Source of the DNA: Brachypodium distachyon
Taxonomy: Eukaryota; Streptophyta; Magnoliopsida; Poales; Poaceae
DNA: 64,000 nt
Direction of reading: 5' to 3'
Assembly: GCF_000005505.3 (NCBI RefSeq)
Contig: NC_016135.3
Location: 16,338,613 to 16,402,612, forward strand
The notes beneath the pieces were generated by a model that was not told the origin of the DNA, ran no database searches, and saw only the letters and a list, made by a program, of their open reading frames with translations. The stretch's first letter is position 1. Every line of letters begins with the position of its first letter. The position numbers and the translations under genes were made by a program. Positions 45,523 through 58,003 of this stretch are shown piece by piece.

Positions 45523-45748
45523 AACATGGCCAGGGGCGTAGCTAGGTGGAGGCTGCCTAATGCACAGGCACCAGGGTCCAAAAGGAAAATTAGTGCTAAT
45601 TACACCTGATTTTTGATGGTGCACCATGGATTAGCAGCATCAGGACACCAGGCTAAGAGATTTTTGGTTGAAATTGTATATAAATTTGTGTTCTTGTTAA
45701 AGTTGTGCACCTCGGTATTTTTTCCCTAGCTCCGCCCCTGAACATGCC
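45523..45748. mobile_element. hAT-type MITE inside TBL exon 2
   Basis: The 210-base insert at 45531-45740 has inverted ends CAGGGGCGTAGCTAGG and CCTAGCTCCGCCCCTG. It is flanked by 8-base copies AACATGGC and AACATGCC (7 of 8 identical), as for hAT elements. Removing the insert and one copy joins the two halves of the PMR5N coding region in frame. Confidence 0.85.
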
Positions 45749-46525
45749 TGACAATGCCAGAGTCAAAAAACTGTGGAAAGTATGGAAAGCAAATGGATTA
45801 TGTAAACTGGAGGTGGATGCCACAGGGTTGTGATATGGCAAGGTTTGAACCCGAACTATTGGCTTTCACTGGGGATTCGATTGGACGGAATCAGATGGAG
45901 TCACTCCTCTGTTTATTATATCAGGTGAATAGTCGGTGATTTAGTTCTGATACATGTGATATGCAATAGCAATACTTCAGCAGTGATTTAGTTCTGATGC
46001 TAGGGTCACCCTGACATTAACTTGCTTCTAGACTCTTTACTTTCTCTTTTTGAGTTTTGTCTATATACAGGGACAGGCAGTCAAGCATTATTGAGAGAGA
46101 GAGAGGTTAGTTCAGTTGGTGCGAAAGAACCAAAAAATGCTATTGGTTTTTTTAGATAAAACGCATCGCTGCCCTGTTCCATTTCATCGGAAACGAAACA
46201 AACATGTTCAGTTAAAGCTCCCGGTTACAACCAAATTGAAACTGACTTAAAAAACGTGCTCTACAGAGCCATCAAACGAAAACTAGGGGAAAACAAAATA
46301 CTGCAACACTTTGACAGTCTAAGTTTCTGACGCCAGTAGGGCAGAGCACCGGATGTACAGCTGCCTGAGTTGAAGTTCAACATGCCGTCAGCTGCAGCTG
46401 TGGCTTGTGCTCCCCCACCTTCGGAGTCCCCGGTCCAAGTATAGAGGTGCGGCGTTTCTTGCTCACTGCAGCCGGGGAACCTCCGCCGCCTTGATCTCCA
46501 TGAGCAGGAGACATCTGTCCCAAAT

Positions 46526-47341
46526 CTAGATATCCCTCTTGGGGCACAATGGCTGCCAACGATTCAATAATCGCAGCAGTTTCCTCCACAATACCTGTAT
46601 GTTCATCCAGATGTGACGAGAGAAGAGTAGGTCATTATGAAACTTCCAAATGGTCCACATAAGTGCAGATGAAATCATGTTAACCACTCCATGCCTTTTA
46701 TTACACAGCCAATATGTGGCCACATTTTCAAAAGAATCAATCAGTGGTCTTTGTATGATAGTAGACAATTCAGTCCAGAGAAGTTTAGCTACCACACAAT
46801 CAAAGAGAAGGTGAGTAACTGATTCAGGCTCATTGCAAAACAAACAAGTTTTATCATTAAGTTCTTGTCGCTTACTCAAATTATTCCTGGTTAGTATTCG
46901 GTTATTACTTACCAACCAAAGGAACATATGAATTCTGAGAGGAACATATATGTTCCATAAAGAAGGCACAAACACCGGTTGGATTCCTTTGAAGTTAACT
47001 ATAGCATACAAGGATTGAGAGGAATAAATTCCAGAGTTATTCAGTTTCCAGATCATCTGGTCTGGCTCAGAAGTGAAATCAACAGCAGAAACTATTTGAA
47101 CTAAATCGTCCCATTGTTCAAAAAGTCTGGGGCCAAAAGCACGTCGGAAGGATAACTTTATTTCCCCATCGTCCCAGATCTTCGCAAGAGTAGCCATTTG
47201 TTCATTACAAATCACATAAAGCTCCCAGAATTGGATGGATAGGCTAGAGCCCCCGAACCATTGGTCTTCCCAAAAACGAATAGATTTTTCATCACCAACT
47301 AGCCAATGGTATCCAAGTTTAGCAGCCTTACAGGCCCACAT
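46526..47341 (-). pseudogene. C-terminal zinc-finger region of LINE ORF2
   Basis: The frame has Trp-rich sequence and then the motif K-T-C-L-F-C with H-L-L-F-D-C, the CCHC-type zf-RVT domain found after RT in plant LINEs. It belongs to the same ORF2 as 47467-49200, with a break of about 125 bases containing stops between them. Confidence 0.75.
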
Positions 47342-47466
47342 GACACCTTTTCAAAATTTGGAACAATTATGATTATCACAAGCAAAGATGTTGGGATTAT
47401 CCACTTCATACTTAAAGTTGATGATTTTTTCCATAGTCTATTCGAGTCCAGATTAAATCTACGAAT

Positions 47467-49200
47467 CTAGGAGGCCAGTAGACTGACATTAAGGTCTCTC
47501 AAATTAGGTATACCTAAGCCCCCAAACTCTTTCTTCATGGCCATGATGTCCCAATTAGCTAAATGATATTTATGGTGTCCTTCACAGTTATTCCAAAGGC
47601 AATCTGCCATCTGAGAATTAATAGCCTGAATGGCCCAAGCAGGAAATTTAATGAAGGAAAGTAGATAAATAGGAATGCTTGCAAGGCAAGCTCTAATCAG
47701 AATAATTCTACCTCCATAAGAGAGGAGACGCCCTCTCCACCCAGCTACTCTTTTGATGACTTTGTCAATCATAGGTTGAAGATCCTCTTTTCTCAACTTG
47801 CTATGGTGTAGTGGAACTCCCAGGTAGGTAATGGGGAGATTACTTTGTTTGCATCCAAAGATCTGTGATAAGGAGTTAATTTCCTCCTCCTCTAGATTCA
47901 TAGGTATCATATCAGATTTGTGGTGGTTGATTTTCATGCCAAAAATATGCTCATACAAGGTAAGAATCCATTTTAAATTTTGTGCCATGGTGATGTCATT
48001 TTTCAAGAAAATTAAGGTGTCATCTGCATATTGCAGACTAATAACACCTCCAGGGCAGAACTCAGGGAGAAGGCCTAAGGTTTGAGAACTATTTGCTGTT
48101 TTATAAAGCATTTTAGTGAAGACATCAGCCACCAAGTTAAATAAGATTGGGGATAAAGGGTTCCCTTGTCTCGGACCTTTTCCAGTAAGGAAGTAATCAC
48201 TTTCAATATCATTTAGCCTAACACCCACAGAGCCCCCTTGAACAAGGGCTTTTATTTTATTCTGGGAGAGCATCATTTCCAGGGACTCCCAATTAACTTT
48301 ATCATAAGCTTTCTCATAATCCAATTTTAGTAAGATCCCCTGCTCTTTCTGTTGAAAAATTGTATGTATTAATTCATGGGCTGTCACCACACTATCTAGA
48401 ATGTATCTTCCTTTTATGAAAGTAGTTTGGTTTAAGGAAATAAGTCTATTAGCACATGCTCCCATTTTGATAGTGCAGGCTTTTGCAAAAAATTTGAAGC
48501 TACAGTTTGTTAGAGCAATTGGTCTGAATTTCTTAAGAGAAGTAGCATCAGGCTCTTTAGGGATCAGAGTTAGCATGGCAAAGTTCAATCTAAAGATATC
48601 TGCTTTGCCCTCATCAAAATCCTTAACCAGGTTCAGTAGGTCTCCTTTAATTGTGTCCCAAAACTTTTGGTAAAACAAAAAGGAGAATCCATCTGGTCTT
48701 GAAGCACCCTCAGCATAGGAAGAGAAAACATCTTCCTTAATCAATTCTTCAGTAAAAGGTTGATCAAGAAAATCATTTTCCTTCTTAGTGACTATGTCTT
48801 CAGGTGCCCAAAAGTCACTATCTAGATTAATATCAAGTCTATCTTCCTTACCAAATAGAGTTTTATAAAACTCTACTGCAAGTTGTAACATCTCTCCATT
48901 ATCATGAACCAGACCTTGTGGTCCATCTAAAGATAGAATTCTTTTCTTCCTCCATCTCTGATTTGCAATTGCATGAAAATATGCAGTGTTTTTATCTCCT
49001 TCTAGGATATCTCTCTCTCTTGCCCTTTGCCTAGCCTTAGTCTCTTCCATTGTCCAAATTTTCTGAAGTTCAGCTCTAATGGCCATTATTCTACTGTTTT
49101 CCTCTGGAAGTAGAGGTTGAGATTCAGACATTATATCCAGACAGTCAAATTCAGCAATAAGGCTTATCTTGTATCTTTTCTGGTCAGCTTCAAGATTCAT
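47467..49200 (-). pseudogene. Reverse transcriptase of LINE ORF2
   Basis: A 577-codon open frame on the minus strand contains plant L1 RT motifs in order: [42 protein letters not shown], and the catalytic L-Q-Y-A-D-D-T. The region between the A-Y-D-K-V-N-W and G-S-V-G-V-R-L motifs is shorter than usual, an apparent small in-frame deletion. The upstream endonuclease is out of frame. Confidence 0.88.
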
Positions 49201-49342
49201 CCCTCAACCTTTAAGAAATTTTTTGAGTCTTCTAATTTTGAATTGCCAAATATCTATGGCATATGAACAGTGGCAGGAAAGCCCCCAATTATGACTCACT
49301 AAATCCATAAAGCCATCAACAAATAGCCACCATTTTTCGAAT

Positions 49343-50024
49343 CTAAAGATTGTATTTTTTTGGTGTGGAGAAGCCCCCACAGTCTAACCACAAAGGGGTG
49401 TGGTCACTGCCAATTCTAGCAAAGGTGGACAACAAAGCACCAGTTGTGGAAACAAAAGTTTTGTCTAGAGCAGCCATGATAGGATTTTCATGATTGTTGG
49501 ACCAAGTATATTTTCTATTTGTAGGTTTAATTTCCATCAGAGCTGAAGCATTAGACCAGTTGTTGAATTTATCAGCCCAATTCTTGTGTATATTGCCTGA
49601 ATTTTTTTTCTTTAGCTTGACGAATCAAGTTGAAATCACCACCTACTAAAATGGGAAGGGTACAGGCATTACATACAGATGTGATTTCATCTAGAAATTG
49701 TTGTTTGAGGTTTTCATACGCCGGTCCATAAACTGCAACAAATTTCCAACTAAAGCCATCTACCTTGTTTTTAATATCACAGGACACATAGAACAAACCA
49801 ACATTCCATCTAATGGGATCAAACAAATTTAAATCAATACCAAGGAGGATGCCTCTAGTAGTACCATTTGATGGTAAGTACTGCCATGTAAAATCTCCAA
49901 AGGAAACTAGAGTTTCCAGGAAAATTGGACTAAAGTCCATTTTTTTGGTTTCAGACAGGGCAATAACGGCAGGACTATGAACTCTTAAGGAGTTCAGAGA
50001 CTCTTTTAACTTTCTTGGGATCAT
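49343..50024 (-). pseudogene. AP endonuclease of LINE ORF2
   Basis: Two minus-strand frames (50024-49572 and 49537-49343) together carry A-L-S-E-T-K, V-A-V-Y-G-P-A, L-V-G-G-D-F-N and G-S-D-H-T-P, the signature residues of the endonuclease/exonuclease/phosphatase fold used by L1-type LINEs. They are separated by a frameshift near 49550. Confidence 0.8.
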
Positions 50025-50104
50025 TCAGACCCCACATTCCAAATGATGAATTGCATTATCAAATTTTCTTCCATTATGTTTAGACATATAACTCCTATCT
50101 TTCC

Positions 50105-51879
50105 TTAATTTGTACGACACATGCATAATATCATCCTGCTCAATATCATGATCATGGTCACTAAGGGGGAGTCATATGTGAAATCATCACATGCTAAATT
50201 TGTATTTAATTCAAGTTCATCTTCAAAAGTAACATCAATATCAACCGGTAGGAAGATTTCAGGTAGTTCATCAGCTAAAGCTGTCAGTCTATTAAATTCT
50301 TGTTGTTTCAGATGGTTAATCTGTTTATGAACAGAAGCAGGTGTAGGTTCTAGGCAGATATTAATATCTTTAGCATTTTGCTCTAATTTAGAATTATAGA
50401 TATTAGCAAAGGAGTTTTTGAACTGCATACCTTTTTTTGGTGGTTTCTCCAAGTTCTTCTGAGAGATGATCTCCTGAGCTCTGCTCAATACAGTTTTACC
50501 ATCTTGGTTAATTCTACTACTCTGTCTTGTGGCCACCACAGGACCCCATTTGCTTTTCTTCTTAGTTTTTCCTTTTGCTTCAGCAGGAGTTGGAAATTCT
50601 TCCTCTGCAGGGAGATCAGTTCCAAAAGGTGAATCTCTAGGATCATCATTCTCTCCAAGAGTCAGGGCAGTTGTTGCAGAGTTGAGGCTATTCAGATATT
50701 TTGAGGTTTTCTCCAGTTGCATCCCATCCAGGTTCTCTTCAATAACCACATACTTGTCAGAATTGTCATGTTCATCAGCAAGAATCAACTTCATGCTGCA
50801 TTTAGCCTTCTGATCGAAGGGTGATTGGCTGGTAATTGTCACCCCTTGGGTTTCTGAGTTGTCAGGTAGCACTTCTTCCTCATCAGAATCTAGTAAATTG
50901 GCACATACTAAGGTCTGTAATCCTAGTAGTTGAGTGGTTTTTGGTGGAGCAAATTGTGACCCACCTACAAGGGGTCTTGGGGGCACTTCCTTTCCTGATT
51001 TTTCCTGGCCAGGTCCCGTATTCTTCTCCAAATCCTAGAGCTCATCATCCATAATGTTATCATCATCATATTTTTCATCACCATCATAATCTTTGTCATC
51101 TAGACCCATAATCTTGTCAATATCAATGTTATCCCACTCAATAGTAAACTGTAACAGGTAGAACGTTTTCTTCAGTACTATCAATCTTTCAGCTGGGATT
51201 TTAGAAGGATTTCTGACAGCAAGTTTAACTCTGACAGTTTCATAGAAAGACTTAAATATCTCACTCCAATCAACATCGATTAGCAACCCAAAGTGTTTTG
51301 ATATCTGTGCTATCACTCTCCAGGTACACCATTTAGGTGGTATCCCTTTAATTTGTAACCAAATTTCAGTTAGTTCTCCCACATCAGGTGTATCACCATC
51401 CCATGCTAGAATCTTCACAGTCATTCTCTGGTTATCCTGTCCTTCTCTCAAGTTGATAGAGGGGAGACCTACTAAGTCTTCAACTCTTTTTGTAGGTGGA
51501 AATCTTACTAAGAAGCTTTTCTCCTCAAGTTGTCTCACTTGCCATGGCCAAGAGCTATCCCAAGTATAGCTGCCATACACTCCCGCAGTTTCTTAACAGA
51601 GATAGATCCATGAGTAACAGCAATAATACCACAATTTGACATGTTTAACCATTTTGTAGAAGCTTTATCATCCACATTGACATGAACAAAACCAAGGCCA
51701 CTGTTAACACTCCCAATAAACTGAGCCATAGGGATCTCTCTACCCCAAGCTGGGCAATTGTCCATATGGTGTCCAGCATTACCACATATGAAACATAATT
51801 TTGGTTTGGCACAATTGTTGACATAGTGACCTGGACCACCACAATTAAAACAGATCAGATCTTTATATCTAGGATCCAT
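50105..51879 (-). pseudogene. LINE ORF1 (nucleic-acid binding protein)
   Basis: Three minus-strand pieces (51879-51535, 51580-51035, 51031-50105) make up ORF1. The first has two CCHC knuckles (C-F-N-C-G-G-P-G-H and C-F-I-C-G-N-A-G-H). The second resembles the DUF4283-type domain of plant LINE ORF1 (G-D-T-P, W-L-Q-I-K-G-I-P) and has an acidic end. A TAG at 51035-51037 separates it in frame from the Lys/Glu-rich third part. A frameshift lies between the first two. Confidence 0.7.
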
Positions 51880-51933
51880 AACTTGTACAGGTTCTACTTC
51901 ACTAGTTTTTTGCTTGCTAGGTCTAGTATTCTG

Positions 51934-53360
51934 CTATTGGGCACCATTTCCTTGAGGGATCTGTTTTTGCTGCTGCTGTTGGTTACCAACCCTCTTATGT
52001 CCAGTGTTCAGCACTGACTCTGCTTGGTTTGTAGTAGTTTGTTTTTGCTTATCCATGGTCATCTGATTGGCTTGTGGAACCTGACCAGATAGTGTAGTTT
52101 CATCCTTATGAGGAAGAGTATCCATCAGGGGATTGCTAGATTGCACTAACTGAGTGTTCTGGTTGTGTTGTATCAGTTGAGGGTTACATAGCTGCTGCAC
52201 CACCTGTTGTGTCCCATCAGATGATTTTGTTGATATTGGACCATTTGCTACCCTTGTTGTGGCTGATTCATAGAATGCTGCGTCTATTCAATCTGTAACT
52301 GTTGGGTCTGTGGAACTTGTTGATATAAAGCCTGTGGAGCTTGAGTAGTTTGTGTTGCTGCCCCTGCATCTGCGGATGATAGATGGGAATTTCCTTACCA
52401 AATTGCTGGTTGTAACCAAACATTTGTTGCTAAAGGGGCTGTCCAAATTGGAACTGCACAGGCTGCATCATCGACTGCGACGGCTGAATCTGGTAAGAAG
52501 CCTGAGTTGTTTGAGCAATCTGAGGTAGTTTGTATTGAATCAGAGCCTGTTGGACTTGCCCTATCGGCTGTTGATGTTGATCCTGTCCCATCGGTACCTG
52601 GTTCTGCTACTGATTCTACGGCAGAGTCTGCTTAGGGGCCTGAACATGTTGATTTGGAATCTGATTCTGCCTCGTCGCCGGAGCCGAGTCCAGGGAGGGC
52701 GCCGCGGTCTGAGTCTGATTGGGGTGATTATATTGATAAGGATTGTGAAATCCGCCCTTCCGCTGATTGCCACGGCCGCCACAACCGCAACCACCTTCCT
52801 ATCCCGAACCCCTTCCACCTTCCATCGGCAATCGCTTGAGGATGTCGGCAAAAGTTGCCTTCCCGTGAATCCTACTCCAGAAATCCCGAGTGAAACTGAA
52901 GAGAATCGGTTCTAGAGCAAATCGATCGGTGGAGCTTACCGGGAAACAGTCATCGGCAGTGAAGTTCTTCGCCACGAACAAATCTCGACGGATCCAGACC
53001 AGGTTGATGGCGGCGGAGTTGGTAGCTAAAACCCTAGCAGGCGGGGAACACACAGTGGGGATGCTCCAGAGTTGTCCATAGTATTCCTCAATTGCCTCGT
53101 CAGCGCCATGGCCTAGGTCCCTATCGTCAGTCGGAGCCCTCCACCCTCGCGCGCCCACGTCAAGGTTGTGTACATGTGTCGAGCGTTAGGGCGCCCGATG
53201 TTTGAAACGGGCTTCGCGCCGAGGATGTGGACGTGGGGGGTCGAGGTCTGCTTTGGGTGGCCGAGAAGACCTCACCGGCCGCGATGGTCGGGAACGACGA
53301 TGTGTCAGGGGCGAGAGCTCCCGAAGCAGACATCAGACGATGCGTTTTTCGGACTTGCAC
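51934..53360 (-). other. 5' end of the LINE, Gln-rich ORF1 N-terminus
   Basis: The minus strand has short frames rich in Gln and Asn (51934-52203, continuing in broken frames to about 52560) and then GC-rich 5' sequence (52600-53360), the likely internal promoter region. No intact start codon frame can be chosen. Confidence 0.5.
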
Positions 53361-55061
53361 AAAAATGCTATTGGTTAAGATAATAAATACCTTAACTGGG
53401 CATCAAAGTTCTGATAGAGGCTTCACCATGTCAAATAAGATAACCAAACTTCAGATATCGTTAAATGGCTTCATTGATTAGCCCCAAAGGCCGAAGGTTT
53501 AGAAGCTACAATGGGCAAAAGTGCCTCAAGTTCACCTTTTTAATTTGCATGCTAGGCTGGTAACATTCAGAGTAGCAGACCTCCATTATTTTCATGGGTT
53601 TTATGCAAGAACAATAGGCATCAAGTCGTTAATCACTTAATCTACCTTAATGCTACAGAAAATTTATCATAGATACTTACAGTACTGTAGCAATTCTTCT
53701 TCATTTGCTTTACATCTGGAAACATTTCTCTTGTTATCGTGAGTAGATCTGAGACAAACTGTCCAAACCAATGCAGGTAGAAGTTCCAGCGAAAGTTCAC
53801 AGCGACACAACAGACAAATTTATCACTTGGCACTTCAGATCTCATAACTTCACTCTCATGGCACTGTGGACCAAATTTCTAGTAGAAGAATCTCAAAGGG
53901 AGATCAACGGCACATTAGTTGAATCGCATGACATACACTTAGATAAACTTGATGCAAGATTAGCTGCAAACTTACATGAGCTCAATATCTTGGTTGTGTC
54001 TAGTTCACGTTGGTTCTTCAGAACAAATTATCTCTATGAAGATGGGAAACTCATTGGTTGCATATATTGCTCAGAGGATAACATCACAAGCTTCACTGTT
54101 CTTTCAGCGATTCAAAGGGTGTTTAAGACGACTCTCAGTAACTTGAACAAACACCAGGAACCCAGATTGCAGTTAACAGTGGTACGGACAGCAACGCCGG
54201 CACACTTTGAAAATGGATTATGGGATACCGGAGGATCTTGCAACAGAACTGAACCAGTGGGAGAAGATAAAGCAATGACCAGCACGATTGAATGGGCAAT
54301 AAGAAATGTTCAGGTTGAGGAAGTAAACAGAGCACAAAAAGAGAAAAAACACAAGGGAGGGATGAATATAGAGATTTTAGATATAACCAAAGCTATGTCT
54401 ATGAGACCTGATGCACACCCAGGGATCCATGGGAATAACCAGTGGATGAGGGGTTACAGTGACTGTTCGCATTTGGTACCTTCCAGGACCAATTGATATG
54501 TGGAATGAGCTATTACTTGCTGTGCTTAACAAATATAGGAAATACTTGGTAGACCAATGATACAGGGCATGTTGCTAATCCATGAGATCCCAGAGAGTCC
54601 CTCTTTTACTTCTTTATTATGTCTGAATCGAACCTCATTTCACTCTTCTGCAAAGGTGTCCATTATATTCAGGAATAGGATAATATGTGTGTTCCGATGG
54701 GAAAAAATTGCATGAACAATAAAATTATGTATGTTGAAAGATACAAAAGAATAGAACCAAAAAATCCACTCACTCCAATCAACATTTTCATTAATTCATT
54801 TCTTGATCAAATTTCCAAACCAGCAGAGTTGTGTGTGCTCAAATCATTTCTGCTCAGTTGGCGCATTAATTAGTCGGTGAAGATATGTTACAAATACTTA
54901 GATTGATAAAGCCAACTCATCTATATGAAAACTATTTCATTATAGACAGTTGATAAGCAGTATAGAGCAGTAAATATGCACATGGCAATTAGTGATGAAA
55001 CAAAAACATAGATTTATACACAAGATTCGACTCATGTGTACCTGATGGTGCTAGATAATGT

Positions 55062-58003
55062 TTAGTTCATCAAAACATTGTCATCAAAATCTATGGTTGT
55101 AAAATTACTGCCAGAAGCAACTTGCGGTAATTCCTTGCGCATCAAGTGCTTGCGCTTCTGGAGGCTCAGCCAGACAAAAATACTGTCAGTCTGAACTACT
55201 TCATATCCTGCTTTTTTGTACATGTTGAACGGAATTTGGTCGATTATTCGACAATGAAGATATACACGTCTTTTCGCATCCATCTTGACAGCTAGATCCT
55301 CACATGCCTTAAGAAGTTGCTTTCCAATTCCTCTCCTGATGAGCAACATTAAGGTAACTTTTGAGGAAAAATAACATTATATAAATGAGTAAGTTACGAG
55401 AAAGTGAGAAGTGCCTGGCCAGGCAAATGAGTGGTTAATCTAGACCCTGCACTCTATAATTGGGATCCGTTTGCATGTGCTGCTTAGTTTATGAATGGAA
55501 GATATTTAATACAGTCATGCACTAGTATTTTGAAAATGGATCACCTAGGTGGGAAAAGCAATTTTCCAATTGTTAAAGATTTCTGAGAAAAAGATAGACA
55601 TATAATACCCGAATCTTTTTGTGCCAGTAAATATGGAAACAATAGAAGTTTTTTTACCTTCTGTAAAGAAAACAAATTTAATGTTCAAACCTTTTACTCC
55701 CTCCGTCCCATATTAAGTGACTCAAATTTGTCTAAATATGGACGTATCTATATACTAAAATACGTCTAGATACATGTAATACTTCGGCACTATGGAGGAG
55801 TACCTTTTAAGCATAGAAATATGTTTTTCTGAGGGCACAAATTATTTTATTTTTCCAACTAAAATTTACAAGCTCTTAAAATACATGAACATTTGTCTGG
55901 GTAATCATTTTCAGACATTTTTCACACATTTAAGTATGTTTTCTTAACTTTCTTACTCATAAGAGAGAGAACCAACTCATAAACAAATGCATGCACAGCC
56001 GTATTAATGAGGCATAGAGCCTAATTATAGACTGCATGGTCCAGATTAACCGCTCATGTGCCTGGCCGGGCACGAAATCCACTCTCACTAGTTATTCCAT
56101 ATAGCATTAAACCAACATATTTTGCAACCGACCCATTTATATATCTATAAACAACAGGTAAGTTTAAAGTAACATTTCCTAACGAGGCATAGGAATTCTC
56201 ACATTGGGAGAAAGATAAGAGATCTACATTGCTTATTTTCTTGAAGATTAGTCCTAGAGACAAGAAAATACTTGCATGCTTATTTTGGTGGGAATAGCTT
56301 ATAGCAGTGTACAGTCGTTTTTAGAGAAATTGAAAAGATCTATACGTCTTATTTCGGTGGGACCAGATACTAATGGTGTGGTTAGTAGAAAATAATGTAA
56401 GAATCTCATAAAAGAACAATAAATCTAGCCAAGCAAAATTCAAGGTGCCACGTTCGATTTGCGTGAAAAAATTACTCTTATAAAGATCCGAGTTGGTGGC
56501 GCTACCTTGCATAGATTACCTCTTATGTCACCAAAATAATCACTGCAGCTATCATGCATGTTATTTAGTAGACATATTTATCATGTTCTTTTGATTAGTT
56601 GAATCAATTGATGTATATTTTGAGATAAATGTTTTATTTTACACAAAGTTAGGGACTATGATGACACATACATTTAAACACCTCATGCAATAAAGAAAAA
56701 CTTCTGTAGCAACGCATGGACATTTACTTAGTCATAATAGAATTCAGAATTCTTAACTAATCGATGGAAAAATATAAAATATCTACACAATTTATTTTGG
56801 TGGGGTTAAATTATAACAGTGTAGATCAGTTTAACTGAAAAGTAATATCTACACTGCTTATTTTGGTGAGACCCGATTATAACATTGTAGAATAATTCTA
56901 GAAAAACTGAAAAGGTCTACACTGCTTATTTTGGTGGGACTTGATTAGAATGGTAGAGATTAGTACAAAATTTTGTAATAAACCCACCCCACTAGGTATT
57001 TAGATGAAACTGCTTCTTTTAACTGGTTTTCACGTAATTGTTGTACTTTGATGAATGGCTCCAAAAAAACTATTCAAAGATATGTTATAAAAAAGAAATG
57101 ATTCTTCCGTACTTAAATTGTATCACGCATTGATCATGTTCAATATCAAAAGAGGACTGTAATTCCAGTCTGAAGGACTGACATGTCACAATTGGCTAAA
57201 TTTGTTTTACTCAAATGCTCCACAGTCCATACTTCTAAGGAAGCGTTTTTCCCAGTTAACTCTATACCTAGCATCTTAATTCCAATCTGAATGATGCCTA
57301 CATATTTATCCTAAGTTACAAAATAAATAGGTGGGCAAAATGGCCGCTACAATGAGAGCATTATCCATTACCTCCTCAACGAGGTCTTCACGGTCATGTT
57401 GCAGATGTAAGGAAACTCTAGCGGCGGCGTGGGCGTGGGCGGTGCCCCGGGCGCGCCTACCGCGTCCAGCGACACCTCGGCTGTGCACGCCATCTCCCCC
57501 TCATCCTCGCCGTCCTCGCCCTCCTCTCCTTCTTCCGCAACGGCGGGCTTGTAGAAACCCACGAGCACGGCGGCGTGGGGAGCGAGGCCGCGGCGCTCGT
57601 GGAGGTAACGGCGGATGACGAACGCGAGGAGCTGGGCATAGCGCTGCGCAGGGGCCCACCTGACATCCTCGGCGAAGGAGGAGGCGAGGAGGCCGACGAG
57701 CGCGTCGGCCTCGGCGTCGTCGGGTGCGGTGAGGGCGCGCACGGTGAGGATGCCGTGGGGGAAGGAGTGCGCGTAGCGGAAAGCGGCGAGCGCGTCGAGC
57801 TGCGAGAGCGCGCTCGGCGAGAGGAAGACGCCGCCGCCACGCGGGGAGGGGGAGGGGGAGGGGGACGGAGAGGAAGAGGAAGAGGCGGAGGGAAGCGCAA
57901 GGCGAAGGTGGCGAGGCGAGTGGGTGCTGGAGAAGAGGAGGTGGGGATGCCTGGAGACGGCGGGAGCAAGGGAGAGGGAAAGGAGGGCGGGCGAAGCCGC
58001 CAT
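55062..58003 (-). CDS. GNAT-family N-acetyltransferase, probably plastid-targeted, two exons
   Basis: Exon 1 is 58003-57372 and exon 2 is 55335-55062, joined in frame across a 2.0-kb GT-AG intron, for about 301 residues. The first 55-60 residues are rich in Ser, Pro, Ala and Arg with almost no acidic residues, like a chloroplast transit peptide. A Glu/Asp-rich loop sits near residues 160-175. The GNAT core follows: P-Y-I-C-N-M-T-V, the acetyl-CoA loop R-R-R-G-I-G-K-Q-L-L split by the intron, and motif B M-Y-K-K-A-G-Y-E-V-V. Family members transfer acetyl from acetyl-CoA to protein N-termini or Lys; the exact substrate cannot be read from sequence. No stops or missing core residues are seen. 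Confidence 0.87.
55336..57371 (-). other. Intron of the GNAT gene
   Basis: Donor GAGGAG/GTAATG and acceptor CATCAG/GAGAGG on the minus strand. The intron is AT-rich and contains a Stowaway MITE (55697-55800). Repeated phrases around CACTGCTTATTTTGGTGGGA (56790-56950) and its relatives suggest further MITE debris. Confidence 0.8.
55697..55800. mobile_element. Stowaway-type MITE in GNAT intron
   Basis: TA-flanked, 104 bases, from CTCCCTCCGTCCCATATTAAG to GGCACTATGGAGGAG. It is related to the copy at 59152-59263. Confidence 0.8.

Larger units (their letters stand above)
46133..53376 (-). mobile_element. L1-type LINE, near full length, in TBL intron 2
   Basis: AAAAATGCTATTGGTT is present at 46133-46148 and 53361-53376, enclosing 7212 bases. 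On the minus strand the element runs from 53360 to a short A-rich end at 46149-46153. It has a GC-rich 5' region, ORF1 (about 52850-50105) and ORF2 (50024-46526) with endonuclease, RT and zinc finger. Stops, frameshifts and a small deletion in RT show it is old and inactive. Confidence 0.9.
44638..54562 (+). pseudogene. TBL/DUF231 O-acetyltransferase-like gene, disrupted
   Basis: Exon 1 (44638-~44866) encodes a short Arg/Lys-containing head and a hydrophobic anchor (V-V-F-V-L-V-L-S), typical of Golgi type II proteins. Exon 2 (45441-45924) has the PMR5N pattern D-C-N-L-F-N-G-T-W-V, then after a MITE insertion E-S-K-N-C-G-K-Y and the G-D-S-I-G-R-N-Q catalytic block. Exon 3 (from 53777) encodes the PC-esterase domain to the D-x-x-H box (Y-S-D-C-S-H). 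Trichome-birefringence-like proteins acetylate cell-wall polysaccharides. Defects are the 210-base MITE in exon 2, a short in-frame loss before G-D-S, and an extra T at about 54471-54473 that shifts the frame just after the catalytic His; the lost tail (P-G-P-I-D-M-W-N) can be read in the next frame to a stop at 54560-54562. The 7.9-kb intron 2 contains a LINE. Confidence 0.8.
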
